Assembly: GCA_963576565.1 (NCBI GenBank)
Contig: OY755045.1
Location: 3,905,477 to 3,969,476, forward strand
From: Aspidapion aeneum
Lineage: Eukaryota; Arthropoda; Insecta; Coleoptera; Brentidae
Direction: 5' to 3'
Length of the DNA stretch: 64,000 nt
Shown here: positions 42,745-55,265 of the stretch, in pieces
Layout: each line of letters begins with the position of its first letter
Position numbering within the stretch: position 1 is the first letter of the stretch
Notes under the pieces: generated by a model
What the model was told of the DNA's origin: nothing
What the model saw: the letters and a program-made list of their open reading frames with translations, nothing else
The model's database searches: none
Made by a program: the position numbers and the translations under genes

Positions 42745-43253
42745 GATGATGATGATGATGATGATGATTCATATGTGAGTGGGCCTTGCAGCCCTTCCAC
42801 TCCGACCACCATTGGGTCTATTGTGGCTCATTTTTGAGTGGTTTCTCACTACTGTATGTCTACTCCTCCAAAAAGGCCGGCTATCAGTTTGGGTGAGACA
42901 CTGTTCAGATCTTCTGAGTCAATCTGAGGTTTGCCGAAAGTGTTCTGACGTAAACGTACAATAGCCGGACATTCGCACAGTACGTCTGACTGTGTCCTCA
43001 TCCTCCATACAGAGTCTGCATTCGGTCTCTTCTGTTAGTCCCATTCTGTGCATAGGAACTTTTAGTCGACAGAGACCCGTAAAAAGACCAGTCAGTATAC
43101 GTATCTCCTGTCTGGTAGGGCCAATAATATTCCTGGCTCTGTTTCTACAAGGTCCTTTAATGAACTCTTTAGAGTGAGTCAGTTCTGGTATATTTATCCA
43201 GTATTGTTGGAAGCTATTCTCCATCCAATTTAATTTGGTTGATTTAGCAGCAT
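42745..43253 (-). mobile_element. 5'-truncated RNase H-type non-LTR retrotransposon with (ATC)n tail
   Basis: TTAATTTAATCTT flanks both sides (42732-42744 and 43254-43266), a 13-bp target duplication. On the minus strand the coding end reads WINIPELTHSKEFIKGPCRN, RILTGLFTGLCRLKVPMHRM and GLTEETECRLCMEDEDTVR, the conserved C-terminal region after RNase H in I/R1/Loa-type elements with a CxxC zinc-type motif. After a 3' UTR of about 130 bp it ends in about eight ATC units. It is the intact relative of the broken copy at 8742. Confidence 0.82.
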
Positions 43254-43266
43254 TTAATTTAATCTT

Positions 43267-43608
43267 AATTAAAAATTTAAATTATATATTGCTAATTTAA
43301 GAATAATTTGATAATGGAAAATTAAGCCTCAATTATCCCCACAATAGAAAACATTGAGTAATCAAATAGGGGTGCCATTTAAAGCTTAACTCAAAGTTAT
43401 ATCACACACGATATTATAATTTATTAAATTAAAGGGCATGAGGGTCTCTGCCTCAATCTGGAGTTCGCCAGAGTCGGTCCTAACTTCGTTATGACAGTAT
43501 GTGGTTAATTTGGCTCTTGATTGGCTCAGTTACTGTAATATAGAGAGTGAAGGCAAGACTAGAGGCCCTCAATATAATTCTACAGTAGATTTCAACCAGA
43601 GGTACGTA
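43267..43608. other. No gene supported
   Basis: Mixed-composition DNA without coding or repeat signals, apart from short AT-rich stretches. Confidence 0.4.
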
Positions 43609-43616
43609 CTTATACA

Positions 43617-43965
43617 CAGCGGCGTAGCGTGCCCGAAAGGGCGGGGGGGGGGGGGCGACAGCTAAAAAGGGCGTCTCTGAAAACTGATGAAAAATCTTGC
43701 GACCAAAAAAAAAAAAAAAAGAAGGTCATCATGTGTGAGGGGGCGGCCGATAGGTCACAAGGGCGCCTCTCACAAATCTTGCGACAAAAAAAAAAGTTCT
43801 TCATGTCGTTAGTTTCCTTTGGCGCCCACTCAATTGGCCGTTGTCGGCCCGACTTAATAAAGCTGAGGGCGCTTCGGCCACCAATGGGGCGCCACAACCT
43901 TTGGGGCGGGGGGGGGGGGGGCGACGAACCCCCCGCGCCCCCCCCCCCCCCACGCTACGCCGCTG
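43617..43965. mobile_element. hAT-type MITE with perfect 15-bp TIRs and TSD
   Basis: CAGCGGCGTAGCGTG at the left and its exact inverse at the right, with CTTATACA on both sides (43609-43616 and 43966-43973). Inside are long G/C runs at the ends and two or three modules with A runs next to cttgcgac, the inverse of the poly-T/GGTCGCA module at 10757 and 37854. Perfect ends and duplication mark it as the youngest member here. The 164-codon frame through it is an artefact of the homopolymers. Confidence 0.92.
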
Positions 43966-43979
43966 CTTATACAATTAAC

Positions 43980-44565
43980 AAGGCCAACAAAAAAATACAG
44001 GCCATGAACCTGAAAAAATCAGCGTTTCTCGGGGGGGCTGACTTTTACATTGGGTCTTATGGGAGGTCAGAAGTTTTTTATGATATTTTCAAAACGGCAC
44101 TACAGATTTCCGCGAAATTTTAGTGAAATATTCTCAGACACCATCCCGATATTCCACCAAACTTTTGTAAAAATGCAAGATGATTAAAAGGTAAAAATCT
44201 TTAAGATTTAGCATTCCTTATTTTGAATTCAACTTACCCGCCTTGTACCGCATGCCAACTGTGTCATCTGTGTTTGTCACATTGGCTTCTGCTTTAAATT
44301 TAATTTTAGTGTGAGCTAATGAAGCGGCTCTGAGAAATTAAGGATTACTACACATTTAAAAAAATTGGTCCGCAAGAATATAGTAAAAACAATCTCAAAA
44401 CCGGGTTTATTTTAAAAAAATCAAATATTTATGACCCGTCATTCCAACTTCAATATTTTAAGGACAATCAGCTGTGTCGTGACGTCAGCATCAAAAAAAA
44501 TCAGCCCCCGATGTGACGTCAACAAAGTGGAGGATCGTGGCCCGTCCGTTTTGATTGTGGAATCA
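43980..44565 (+). repeat. Dispersed element of about 590 bp, copy 1
   Basis: The whole segment is repeated inverted at 50985-51585. Shared landmarks are ttgggtcttatgggaggtca, gaaatattctcagacaccat, ccgtcattccaacttcaata and tgacgtcaacaaag. The right half also occurs at 30663-31005 and a diverged left half at 9950-10130. Termini and mobility class are unresolved. Confidence 0.7.
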
Positions 44566-46059
44566 CTCATAAAATTAAAGTAGACACCCAGAGGCGGCAA
44601 TAATAAATTTCATATCAACCATCAATTCCTAATAATAGCAAAATTTAACCGCGTCGCCAACATTTCCTGACCGTCCCTGCCTCCTGACCTTAAGGGTTCC
44701 TTGAAGTCTCATCCTAGATTATAAATAAATACACAGAACCTTAACTTCTTTTAAAGGAGCCAATCACGATATTGTGAAGCAGTAACACAGAAAAAATACA
44801 CTAGAACACATTTTTCTTAATAATTTGCGTTATTATATTATGTAAGTGCATTCATCAAACGGGGTGACATACAACGAGAATAATACCTTAAAATTCTGCT
44901 TGTTCCTAAATGTAAATATTTCACTTTTACAAACAAACAGAATTTTAAAGTGTTATTCTTGTTATTGATTTTTGTTTGATATTCACTAAAGTCAATTTTT
45001 TTACACCACATTTTACCAATCTATTGGTAAGCTAACTATTTAATGTTAGATTTTTTTAAAAGTCTAACCCTAACAAAGGTACTAGTAATGGTAGACCACA
45101 GTGAACGCCGCATAATTGTAGGACGCGGAAGGGTGGTCGAGACCTTAGGGGAAGAGGAATAGGTGATATTGAGCCTTAAAAGTATAGTTCCGCGGAGCTC
45201 ATTTAGTACTTTTTCAAGAGAAATATCATAATTATGAGTAGTAATGCCCTTTAAACTAAAACCGAAATTTTTCATAAAATATTTAAGTAATGTTACTTTA
45301 AATGCTCGCAGGCGACATGCGCCACAGGCAAAAATGTTTTAAATAAAAAAGGAACATTTTGTTTTAAGGTAAAATTGGTTAAATAATACTTTTATCTAAC
45401 CCTTTTTTTAACCAAAATCTAATACCGACATAAAACTTGTGTATTACTTGTGTATTATATTGGGTTAAAATCGTTTGAGGTGTTCTTGAGTTATCGTGTA
45501 TTGAGACAGACAATTTATTTTAAAATCCGATCTAGGTGTTTTAGGAACTAAATAGCTCACATTTAATAAAATTTTAAAAATAAAATGTTCATGTTTTTAA
45601 TAGTCCACTTCTTGTGTGGTGACAAGTCGCCCTTAAAAAATGTTTCAGATTGTCCGCCCCTTGACGAGTGTGACCGCGTGCGCCTGTAGTAATTTATCAA
45701 GGTTACTCGGGCGTATCGCGGTTTTTTTTTAATAAATGCTAAACTCTATCTGTTTTTTATCTTCTTAAGGAAATTTAGAACCCTAGATGAACTTGTTTGT
45801 TTTTAACTTCTTTCTCAAAATACTGTAGGGTTGATTATCTGCGTTCAATCATCTAATCTATGATCCATTAGCACCCTCAGGCGGGGTGGTTTAATCATTT
45901 TCATAAAGGGTTGGGACTGGAAGCAATTTGTCGTGCCATGTTGCGGTACGAATTTAAGCCCCTACGATTCCTGATTGTTTGTTAACCCCCAAAAAGTTAA
46001 GCGTTGTGCGGGTAATTAAGGAGTTTTCGTTTGTTTTAGCCAGAAACATGAGAGGGGAA
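44566..46059. other. AT-rich DNA, no gene supported
   Basis: A 79-codon minus-strand frame (45036-45275) has no recognisable domain. No strong repeat is visible. Confidence 0.45.
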
Positions 46060-46061
46060 TA

Positions 46062-46911
46062 CAGTGAAACCTCCCATAAGCGGACACTCACGGTTCCGTC
46101 GATTTTGTCCGCTTATTGGTGGTGTCCGCTTATGAGAGGGAACTGCGAAATTGTAATATATAATTATTAACAATTTGCGCTGCTTAAGTTTTTCCGATAT
46201 TAAATTTTTGAGCGATTTTTTGTGCTGATAGATGTTCCTTCTCCGAAAAAAAAAATCCGAAACATAAAAGAGGATCCAAAATTATATAAAAACGACTAGA
46301 AAACGTCAAAATCAATATGTTCGTAATAATCAGATAAGAAGAATTAGAAAAAGAAATCAATAAAAAACAAGTAAAATAAAAACTAATGATTAATCAGTAC
46401 AGTGTCTCATTTTGGGAATTAATATCAATAAAAAATTTCCCCTTCCTTCCCGCCCATCAAGGTTTTGACGCGGTGTCACTTTAATACAATATCAATTATA
46501 AGAAGTTTTTTACTAGACACTATTTCAGAGATCTATTACTACCAAATTTAACAATAAAAATAAACAGTCCCGCCACCGTCGAATAAAATATCTTGTAAAT
46601 ACGACAGACAGTCTCCGCATTAAAACCGAAAGAGGTAATTCCCCGGCTGCGGAGTGCGTTGTTGCCAACATACTACATAATGTTTATGCCCATGTCGTAT
46701 AGCACTCCGTTCCGTTGTCAGAGGTTCGCGTACGGCTAAGAAAGGTTTTAAAATTTTTTAACCAAAAAAAATTGTCCGCGTCCGGATTAGTGTCCGGTTA
46801 AGGAGTGAATTTTACATGTAAAGAAATAGTGAAAAGCTTGGTTCCAAAATATTTGTCCGCTTAAGGAGAGTGTCCGCTTAATAGAGGTGTCCGCAAGGAG
46901 AGGTTTCACTG
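46062..46911. mobile_element. Non-autonomous pogo/Tigger-like element
   Basis: CAGTGAAACCTCCCATAAGC at the left is mirrored by gaggtttcactg at the right, with TA outside both ends. Repeated aagcggaca/tgtccgctta motifs (46078-46135 and 46855-46895) lie inside each end. On the minus strand near 46165-46245 a broken KEHLSAQKIAQKFNIG matches the pipsqueak-type DNA-binding region of pogo transposases and the piece at 24284. The rest of the transposase is absent. Confidence 0.8.
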
Positions 46912-47227
46912 TAGATTACCCTTTCTCCTTGTGCTAACGTTGAGATTTTTTGGGAGTCAATTTTTACGTGTTATATATAGTCCATTCAGTTAAAACTGAG
47001 AAACGATGAATCACTGATATATTGATAAATGTTAAAAAATTGCAAAATAAAAACTAAAAGAGGTTTCACCGAAAATACAATTTAGAAAAATAATATTGAC
47101 TGCCCTTTATTGTTTATGCTATACCTTCACTTTCCACTCCCCGTAGTATTCCGGGAGAATTAGTCAATAAATGTAAAAAATAAAATGAAAACTAAAAGAG
47201 GTTTTAAATAAACAAGTAAATAAATAA

Positions 47228-47690
<463 letters not shown>

Positions 47691-47699
47691 ATAAATATA

Positions 47700-48229
47700 C
47701 CTAGAGATTACATAATATTGATATTTACTCTATTTGCAAGAATGCTTAAAATAAATTTAAAAACTAAATTTTCATATTAACAAAAACGAAAAATAAAAAC
47801 TGTCTGGAATTCTTTTATCCATTTATAGGCGAGGATTGTTTTTTTAACACACTATCTATGTTTCTATGATTCTACGCTCCATGTTGTTTTTACCGTGAAA
47901 TTGAGTTAATTAATAAGCAACCACGTAGTTCGGAGGTAGGAAATATGAAATGTTTACAAAACTTTTTACATGTGTAGTTAGTTAGATACCCTAAACCGGG
48001 GTTAGTTTGCACACCGTTGGATAACTTTACTTCAACCACATCCTGCCTAACAACTAGCTTACAGACTCTAGCCACCTGATACATCTTGTGTGTATAAAAA
48101 AAAAGGGCTGGACTAAGTAATATTGTATTTTAAATAGACAGGATTGGACTTAATATACTTTAACTTTACGACGAAAAACATAGGGGGAATAAATGTCCGT
48201 TAAGTCTTTTATTTATTAAATAAAAGTGG
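47700..48229. other. No gene supported
   Basis: AT-rich DNA with no domain-bearing frame. Confidence 0.45.
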
Positions 48230-49970
48230 CGTTTTTCGAATCTTTACGGCCTCACCCTACTGCAACTCGGTGCTTTTGTTGAAAAACTGTATAGTTATTA
48301 AAATATGAATTTTCAAAATTTGATCATTTTGGTCTTATGGAATTCCCTACCCTAAAATTCACTAAATGACGTTTTTCCGAATCCTTAGAATGTGGTTTTT
48401 TCGCATCTCTAGGGCCCCACCATACTGCAATTTGGGGCTTATGTTGATAAACTGTATAGTTTTCGAAATATGAATTTTCAAAGTTTAGCAATTTTGGTCT
48501 TATGGGATTCTCTACACGAAAATTCACTATGACGTTTTTTAGAACCTTAAATCACATGTCTATGGCCCTACAATTCTGCAACTCGGTGCTTTTGTTAATA
48601 AACTGTGTAGTTTTAATAATACGAATTTTCAAAGTTTCGCCATTTTGGTCTTATGGATTTCCCAGCCTAAAATTCGCTAAATGACGTTTTTTCGAATCTT
48701 AAATCAGGGTGTATATTTTTGTATCTTTATGGCCATACTGCAATTCAGTGGTTTTGTTGATAAACTGTATAGTTTTTAAAATATGAATTTTCAAATTTGG
48801 TCTTATTGGTCTCATGAGATTCCCTATCCTAAAATTCGCTAGATGACGTTTTTTAGAATCTTAACTCAAGGTCTGGTTTTTTTGCATCTATATGGCTCTA
48901 CCATCCTGCAACTCGGTGCTTTTGTTGATAAACTGTATAGTTTTTGAAATATAAATTTTCAAACTTTGGTCATTTTGGTCTCATGAGATTCCCTACCCTA
49001 AAATTCGCTAAATGACGATTTTTAGAGTCTTAACTCAAGGTGTGGTTTTTTCGCATCTCTATGGATGCACCATCCTGCAACCCGGTGCTTTTGTTGATAA
49101 ACTGTATAGTTTTTGAAATATGAATTTTCAAAGTTTGGTCATTTTGGTCTCATGAGATTCCCTACCCTAAAATTCGCTAAATCACGTTTTTACTACTTTG
49201 TCGGTTTAGAACGTTTTTCTACGTTGTCCGACGCCTATTCTCCACCTCCTTCGATCCTGACAATCATCCTCTGTCAGATTCTTTTGACTCATTGATCTTT
49301 GGATTGACTGTTGCCATTCTAGTTTAGGACGCCCTCTTTTTCTGCGCCCTATTGGTTGGCATTCTAGGACCTGCTCCGTACCATATCAGTTGCCTTTTAG
49401 TGATGTCATCCGTTATGCTTCCCTCGAATCACGTTTTTCCGAATCTTAATTCAAGGTGTGGTTTTTTTGCATCTCTATGGCCCCACCGTACTGCATTTCG
49501 GTGCTTTTGTTTACAAATTGTATAGGTTTTAAAAATTTAAATTTTCAAACTTTGGTCATATTGATCTCATGAGATTCCATACCCTAAAATTCGCTAAATG
49601 ACGATTTTCAGAATCTTAACTCAAGGTGTGGTTTTTTCGCATCTCTATGGCTCCACCATCCTGCAGCTCGGTGCTTTTGTTGATAAACTGTATAGTTTTT
49701 CAAAGTTTAGCCATGTTGGTCTTATGGGATTTGCAACCCTAAAATTCGCTAAATGACGTTTTTGTAAATTTAACATAAATCGTGGTTTTTTCGCATCTCT
49801 ATGGCCCCACTATACTGCTTCTTGGTGCTTTTATTGAGAAACTGTATATTTTTTGAAATATGAATTTTCAAAATTTGGTCATTTTGCTCTTACGGGACTC
49901 CCTACCCTAATATTGGCTAAATGACGTTTTTCCGAATCTTGAGATGTGGTTTTTCCGCATCACTATGGCG
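48230..49970. repeat. Satellite-like tandem array, unit about 165 bp
   Basis: Around ten diverged units each carry ggtgcttttgttgataaact, gtatagtttttgaaatatga, ttttggtctcatgagattcc and aattcgctaaatgacg. The spacing of aactgtatag motifs is about 155-170 bp. The array is interrupted once, by a retroposon at 49192-49426. Small frames in it are by-products. Confidence 0.88.
49192..49426 (-). mobile_element. 5'-truncated RTE-like retroposon inside the satellite array
   Basis: AATCACGTTTTT is duplicated at 49180-49191 and 49427-49438. On the minus strand the insert begins in the EGSITDDITKRQ region, covers GRRKRGRPKLEWQQS-type sequence and ends with acgttctaaaccgac and a short A-rich end. It is the same family as the copies at 32160, 37437 and 54427, but truncated at a different point. 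Confidence 0.85.
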
Positions 49971-50984
49971 AGGGGAGGAGTGTAATTCTCGACGAAAGAA
50001 CTATTTGTGCATTTATTTTTTTCCTAGTCGAGGGTAGTAATCCTTTAAGCCCTTTATTTATTACTTAAAGGAGCATATATTTTTTTCTAGGAGGGGGGGG
50101 GGGGGCGAATTACCTTGTTGACCACACCCTCAAATCCGCGCCTGTTAATGTGCATGAGGAATACTTGATCAATCAAGATGGTGGGTATTTAAGCTGATCT
50201 TATAAAACTTTATTTATATAAAATTCATAATAAAAGAACATTTAACACCACAAAACGTCTAATAGAATTATGGTTATCACTAATAGTTTTTTGTAGTGTT
50301 TAGGCGTTTTCAATTATTTTTTAAGCATCTGCAAAAACCTGTTTAAAATAACCCCAGTTTACGGTGCCGGTAGTTTAAACCATTTTATTATTTTTCCATT
50401 TTTTTCAATTAAAGTTTGAAGTGTATTTAAACATATTGTACATTTTGTAAAGAAGAAATTTGTTTATATGAGTAATTTAATGAGTGGCGGTAAAACATAG
50501 TGAAAAAGAAATATCTACGAAAGATTGTTAAGAAATTTTTTAAAATCCGTTTTGATTGCCAAATCTGTGCCAAATGTACGCTTTTTTAACATTAGGTAAT
50601 ATGGCTTCAAAAAATGACATTTTGTTCTTCTGAATCTCGGAAATCTGAGAGAATTACTATGCAAAATATGAATTTAAAATTAAACGGGTGGGTACTTGTA
50701 TTGTTTTTGTTTTTAATCCAAGCAAGCCTAATACCTTGTTTTTATTTCGTTAGTGACATGGTCGATCGCAACATTTGAAAAAACAATCGGTTAAATTAAA
50801 ACTTAAAAATGACATTGACATAAGTGTAAGCCTCATTCCTCGAGGTTGCCAGCCACTTATTTAAGCACGATGCAAGGGGTTTGACACAGGTTGCCTGGCG
50901 ACAGAGTAGTGCCGTGGTATGGTCGTCGGCTCGGATCTAACTTGACACCTAGGCCGCCTTTCTGGTTATATTTTAGGCTAGAAA
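49971..50984. other. No gene; one partial MITE end
   Basis: A G-run segment ending caaatccgcgcctg (50085-50145) belongs to the repeat family also seen at 283 and 13385. Elsewhere nothing is recognised. Confidence 0.4.
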
Positions 50985-51585
50985 CTTAGTTATCCAGGGC
51001 TATCAAAATGGACGGTTGACGTCACATCCGGGGCTGATTTTTTTTTGATGGTCACGTTACGACACAGCTGATTGTCTTTCAAATATTGAAGTTGGAATGA
51101 CGGTTCATGGATATTTGATTTTATTTTAAATAAAGCCGTTTTTGAGATTGTTTTTACTTTATTCTGGCAGAACAATTTTTTTTAAATGTATAGTAAGCCC
51201 TAATTTTTTATAGCCGCTTCATTAGCTCACACAAAAATTAAGTTTAAAGCAGAAGCGAATGTGACAATCACATATGACAAATTCAAATACATGTCAAATA
51301 TAACAGTTGGCATGTGGTACATGGCGGGTAATTTGAATTCAAAATAAGGAAAGCTAAATCTTGAATATTTTAACCTTTTAATCATGTTGCTTCCTTACAA
51401 ACCTTTGGTGGAATATCGGGATGGTGTCTGAGAATATTTCACTGAAATTTTGCGGAAATCTGTAGTGCCATTTTGAAAATATCATAAAAAAACCTGTGAC
51501 CTCCCATAAGACCCAATGTAAAATTCAGCCCCGGGAGAACAGCTGATTTTTTCAGGGTCGTGGCCTCTATTTTTGTGTTGGTCTT
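50985..51585 (-). repeat. Dispersed element of about 590 bp, copy 2 (inverted)
   Basis: This is the reverse complement of 43980-44565, including gttgacgtcacatc, cattgggtcttatgggaggt-complement and ggaatatcgggatggtgtct. Both copies keep the same extent at both ends to within a few tens of bases, so they are probably whole elements. Confidence 0.7.
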
Positions 51586-52241
51586 GAGTTATCATGATAT
51601 ACCAAATGCCATGGTTGTAGCCTTAGACCACTGATGGGTCATAAACCTTTTGACATAGTCAGCAGAGTACAGGGAGCCACAATGTGCCCTCAGTACCTGC
51701 TAGCTACAAAGAGGCACTCCACATACCCTGTCCCATGTGGTGATTTCCTGAATGGCCAGGCCACCGAATCCATTCAGAGAATCACCAGATTAACCCATCC
51801 CCTTTACCATAGATGTTATCTAGTGTGATCCCAAAGGTTACCAGTTTTTTTTTTTCTGTTAACATACTGGTCAATGCTTGTCCGGTACCAGACTACCCAT
51901 TTACCCATGTCGGTGCCGTCATAGGAAGACGAAAGATACGTCATTGACTGTCAATAATTTTTGTGGCTTTCGAGTCAAACATTGGAAAAAACACGAAAAA
52001 TCAACAGAAATAAAAACAGACAATAGAAAATTGTAGTTTGTAATTTGGATTGGATGCCTGGAAACTGGCAGATAACATAGGCGTACACGTTCAATATTAA
52101 TTAATAACAAATTACCTATTCATTATATTAATAATGCCTGAATTAAATTTAAATACTTATTGCAGATTACAAATTGATTTTCACAATTAGAAATTTAATG
52201 GGATATTTAAATTTAGCAATTATTATTTTGATTAATGGATC
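51586..52241. other. No gene supported
   Basis: A 64-codon plus-strand frame (51634-51828) has balanced composition but no recognised domain and no promoter or splice context. Confidence 0.35.
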
Positions 52242-52813
52242 GTTCATACTCGTCTTTTGTCTAGTCTTTTGTCTTGGTTTAGTCATATGTCTTCTCATAA
52301 GAAAGTTAAAACCACTGTTTCTTATGGGAATGTTCATACAATGCTTTTGCTTTTGTTTTTGATTAGTCTTTGTCTTAAGAGTTGCCAACTTTCAATTCTT
52401 AGGACAACGACTAAGACGAGTGACAGACATCAGCTGATATTTGTTGTTTTTTTTACAGGGCGTCCGAAGAGCGCAAGCGCGCGGCCGAAATTTTGAATTT
52501 ACCGCCATTAATCATGTTTTTAACAGAAAATCTCAACATAACCTCAAAATTTTATTTGTTTTTTTTTCTTTTTCGCTTTTGTTCTTTCGTGTCTGTGTTT
52601 CGTGCACAGATTAGGTTAAATAAGATTGTTTTGTGTAGAAAATGACTTTTTGAAGAGGGCCTTTTTATTGAAATTGAATTTTTTTCAGTGGGTTATGACT
52701 AAGACTAATCAAAAACAAAAGACGAGTATGAACAGCCGATTTTGCTTAAGACAGCCAAGACTAATCAAAGAACAAAGACTAATCAAAAACAAAAGACTAA
52801 GACGAGTATGAAC
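52242..52813. mobile_element. TIR element with partly duplicated right arm
   Basis: GTTCATACTCGTCTTTTGTC at the left is mirrored by agacgagtatgaac at the right (52813). A second copy of the right arm (acaaaagacgagtatgaac) lies inside at about 52716-52735. Inner inverted motifs based on gactaatcaaaaacaaaag recur four times. A CG-rich 40-bp patch (gcgcaagcgcgcgg) lies at 52465-52490. The overlapping frames at 52174-52496 are not conserved proteins. Confidence 0.65.
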
Positions 52814-52855
52814 AATTCTTAAACTTAAGGTTTTTTCGCAATATTAAGGTAAATA

Positions 52856-53978
52856 CAGGGTGTTCGGCACATGAACCGTTAAATTTTTTTGGGATATTGT
52901 TGGGGTCATTTGCCACCTTTTCAACCTTGGAACTTGGGTCCTTAGAGTCACGGTTAAAGAGATATGAATTTTTTAATTTATTTTCTTAAATTACCCAAAA
53001 TCCCACCTTTAAACCCTCATATCCTTTTTATTAATGTCTGGAAAAGCACCATTTTTTTTATAATTCTGTAATCTTATGCTACTTCAACTAATTAATAGAT
53101 TTGTTAAAATTTATGTACCAAAGGGACATACGCAAAAACATAATTTCTTTGGACATATGAGGTTTTTAATTGAAGAACATTAGTGATTTTGTGAAAGAAA
53201 ATCAATTTCAAAATTAAAAGAACTTCATTTTCTTTTAAAAACTTCTCTAGTTGATTACCTTTCTAACAGTATGCTACACATTGATTAAAAAAAAACAATT
53301 CTGCTTTAAAATAAGGATATTCTGTGAGACGGGCAATAATCGTCCGGACTTAAAAAGAAAAATAATTTGATGTTTATGATCGTTTCGAACTAAATTTATA
53401 AATAAAGAACACAATACATTATTGTTAAAAGTTTAATTTTTGTTTAAGTAGGTAAACGATCATAAACATCAAATTGTTTTTCTTACCAATTCCGAACGAG
53501 TCTTGCCCTTCTGACGGAATATCCGTATTTTAAAGCAGAAATGTTTTTTTTTATCAATGTGTAGCATACCATTAGAAAGGTAATCAACTAAAGAACTTTA
53601 AAAGAAAATGAAGTTCTCAATTGTCGATACTTTTTTTGATTTTTAATTTTGAAATTGATTTTCTTTCACAAAATCACTAATGTTCTTCAATAAAAAACCT
53701 CGTATGTCTTTTTGGTACATCAATTTTAAAAAATCTATAAATTAGTTGAAGAAGCATAAGATTACAGAATTATTTTAAAAAAGTGGTGCTTTTCCAGACA
53801 TTAATAAAAAGCTTACGAGGGTTTAAAAGTGGGATTTTGGGTAATTTGAGAAAAAAAAATTAAAATTCATATCTCTTTAGCAGTTACTCTTAGGACCCAA
53901 GTTTCAAGGTTGAAAAGGTAGCAAAAGACCCCAATAATATCCCAAAAAATTTTGACAGTTTATGTGCCGAACACCCTG
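52856..53978. mobile_element. Mariner-type element that is a palindrome over nearly its whole length
   Basis: CAGGGTGTTCGGCACAT at the left is mirrored at the right with TA outside both ends (52854-52855 and 53979-53980). Inverted similarity continues inward almost without break (cacttttaaaccctcat, attaatgtctggaaaagcac, gaagaacattagtgattttg, acgatcataaacatcaaat), leaving a spacer of about 60 bp near 53390-53450. Arms are about 530 bp. It has no coding capacity. Confidence 0.9.
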
Positions 53979-53999
53979 TATAATATAATATATGGGGCT

Positions 54000-54426
54000 T
54001 TCCATGTCAATCCGGCCACCTTTTGCACTTAAAAATTTTGATTTTAATAAAAAAAATATTTTTTGGTTCCTCTATAGATACCGATTACGCCAAGATAAAA
54101 AATTTTAAAAAATGTTGCGATTCCTTAAATCTACAGGGTGTTTTATCTTCTTATTTAGCCAAAACATATCTATGGTTTATAATTTTTCTTGAAAAAGTAC
54201 TGTCAATTATTTTGAATTGTCACGAATAGATATTTGTTTATTTTTTTGGTGGATTTTTGTACATATAATTAAGAACTGTAACTTGAACATTAAATTTTAA
54301 ATAATATACCAAATAACATAAAACTAAACATAGAAGGTCACCTCTACGCTCGTAAGGACCACTGGCTTAAATTTACTTTCGAACCATGGCCTTGTATTTA
54401 TCATCAATTTTGCTTAATTATAAAGA
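54000..54426. other. No gene supported
   Basis: AT-rich DNA without a domain-bearing frame. Confidence 0.45.
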
Positions 54427-54724
54427 AGACATGGAGTATATGATAAGAAAGTTATCGAAAGAATACCCAAAGTGGGGGTTAACAGGGAACGGTTACAAGA
54501 CACAGTACTTATGTATTAGAAACGAATCAAGTGAGTTATAACTAGGCAATGGACAAACAAGATCTCCATGCAATGATTATGTATACTTAGGAGTCACATT
54601 TGATAAGACAGGAATAGACTGTAAAGAACTGGAAAAAAGAAAAGCAAAAGCAAAAAAGGTTATTGAATGTATTAACAGTATTTTATGGAGCAGAGAGATA
54701 AAAAGAATGTAAAATTTAACATAT

Positions 54725-54982
54725 CGCACACTTAAAACTAAAAAGACATAACTCAAAAATTTTAAAATGTGTTCCTGCAATAAAAATACTTACAACGTGT
54801 CTTTTTAGCTCATATTTGAACTTTGTGCTCATAAACAAAAGTTTTCCATTATTTCCCAAAAAATTGTAAAAAAAGTATTTTTTTTTGTGATCTTTTGTTA
54901 AAAAGGACATTTGAATGAATTTTTGTTGCATAAACTCATTTTCAAAATTTTCTAGTTGCGTCTCTTTAGATTTAAGGGTACA
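54725..54982. mobile_element. Small MITE nested in the RTE copy
   Basis: The surrounding RTE sequence (aaaatttaacatat, then atatgaaacaatgg) is uninterrupted at 38705-38735, which defines the insert. ATAT lies on both sides. The ends (cttaaaactaaaaagacata and, inverted, cttaaatctaaagagacgca) are imperfect TIRs of about 35 bp. Confidence 0.7.
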
Positions 54983-55100
54983 ATATATGAAACAATGGTG
55001 AAAAGCACGCTCTGGATTGAAATAGAGACTTGTCGCGGAACAGAAAAATACAAAACAAAAATGGAAAGTGTCGAAATGGATGCAATAAGATCAATGAGAA

Positions 55101-55265
55101 CAGTAGCGCACCCAGGAATGAGAACAGTAGCGCACGAGGCCTTATGATGTCGTATTTCATGCTATTTTTTGTGTTTATTCATAAAATATGTGGAAAATAT
55201 ATACAAAAGTCTTAGGCTTGGGGGGGGCCGGGCCCCGCCCCCCCCCCCCCCTGGGTGCGCACATG
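55101..55265. mobile_element. hAT-type MITE nested in the RTE copy, with tripled TSD
   Basis: AATGAGAA occurs at 55093-55100, 55117-55124 and 55266-55273. The first two are each followed by CAGTAGCGCAC, so the target duplication and TIR start are tandemly repeated on the left. The right end is cctgggtgcgcacatg. The interior core gaaatatgtggaaaat-like and long G and C runs match the family at 57 and 41386. Confidence 0.82.

Noticed and set aside
43610..44123. 95- and 164-codon frames
   Set aside because: They cross the borders of a well-defined MITE and are driven by G, C and A runs.
45036..45275. 79-codon frame as a gene
   Set aside because: No recognisable motif or context; length is within chance for this much DNA.
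51634..51828. 64-codon frame with balanced composition
   Set aside because: I could not link it to any family or to splice sites; left as unassigned.
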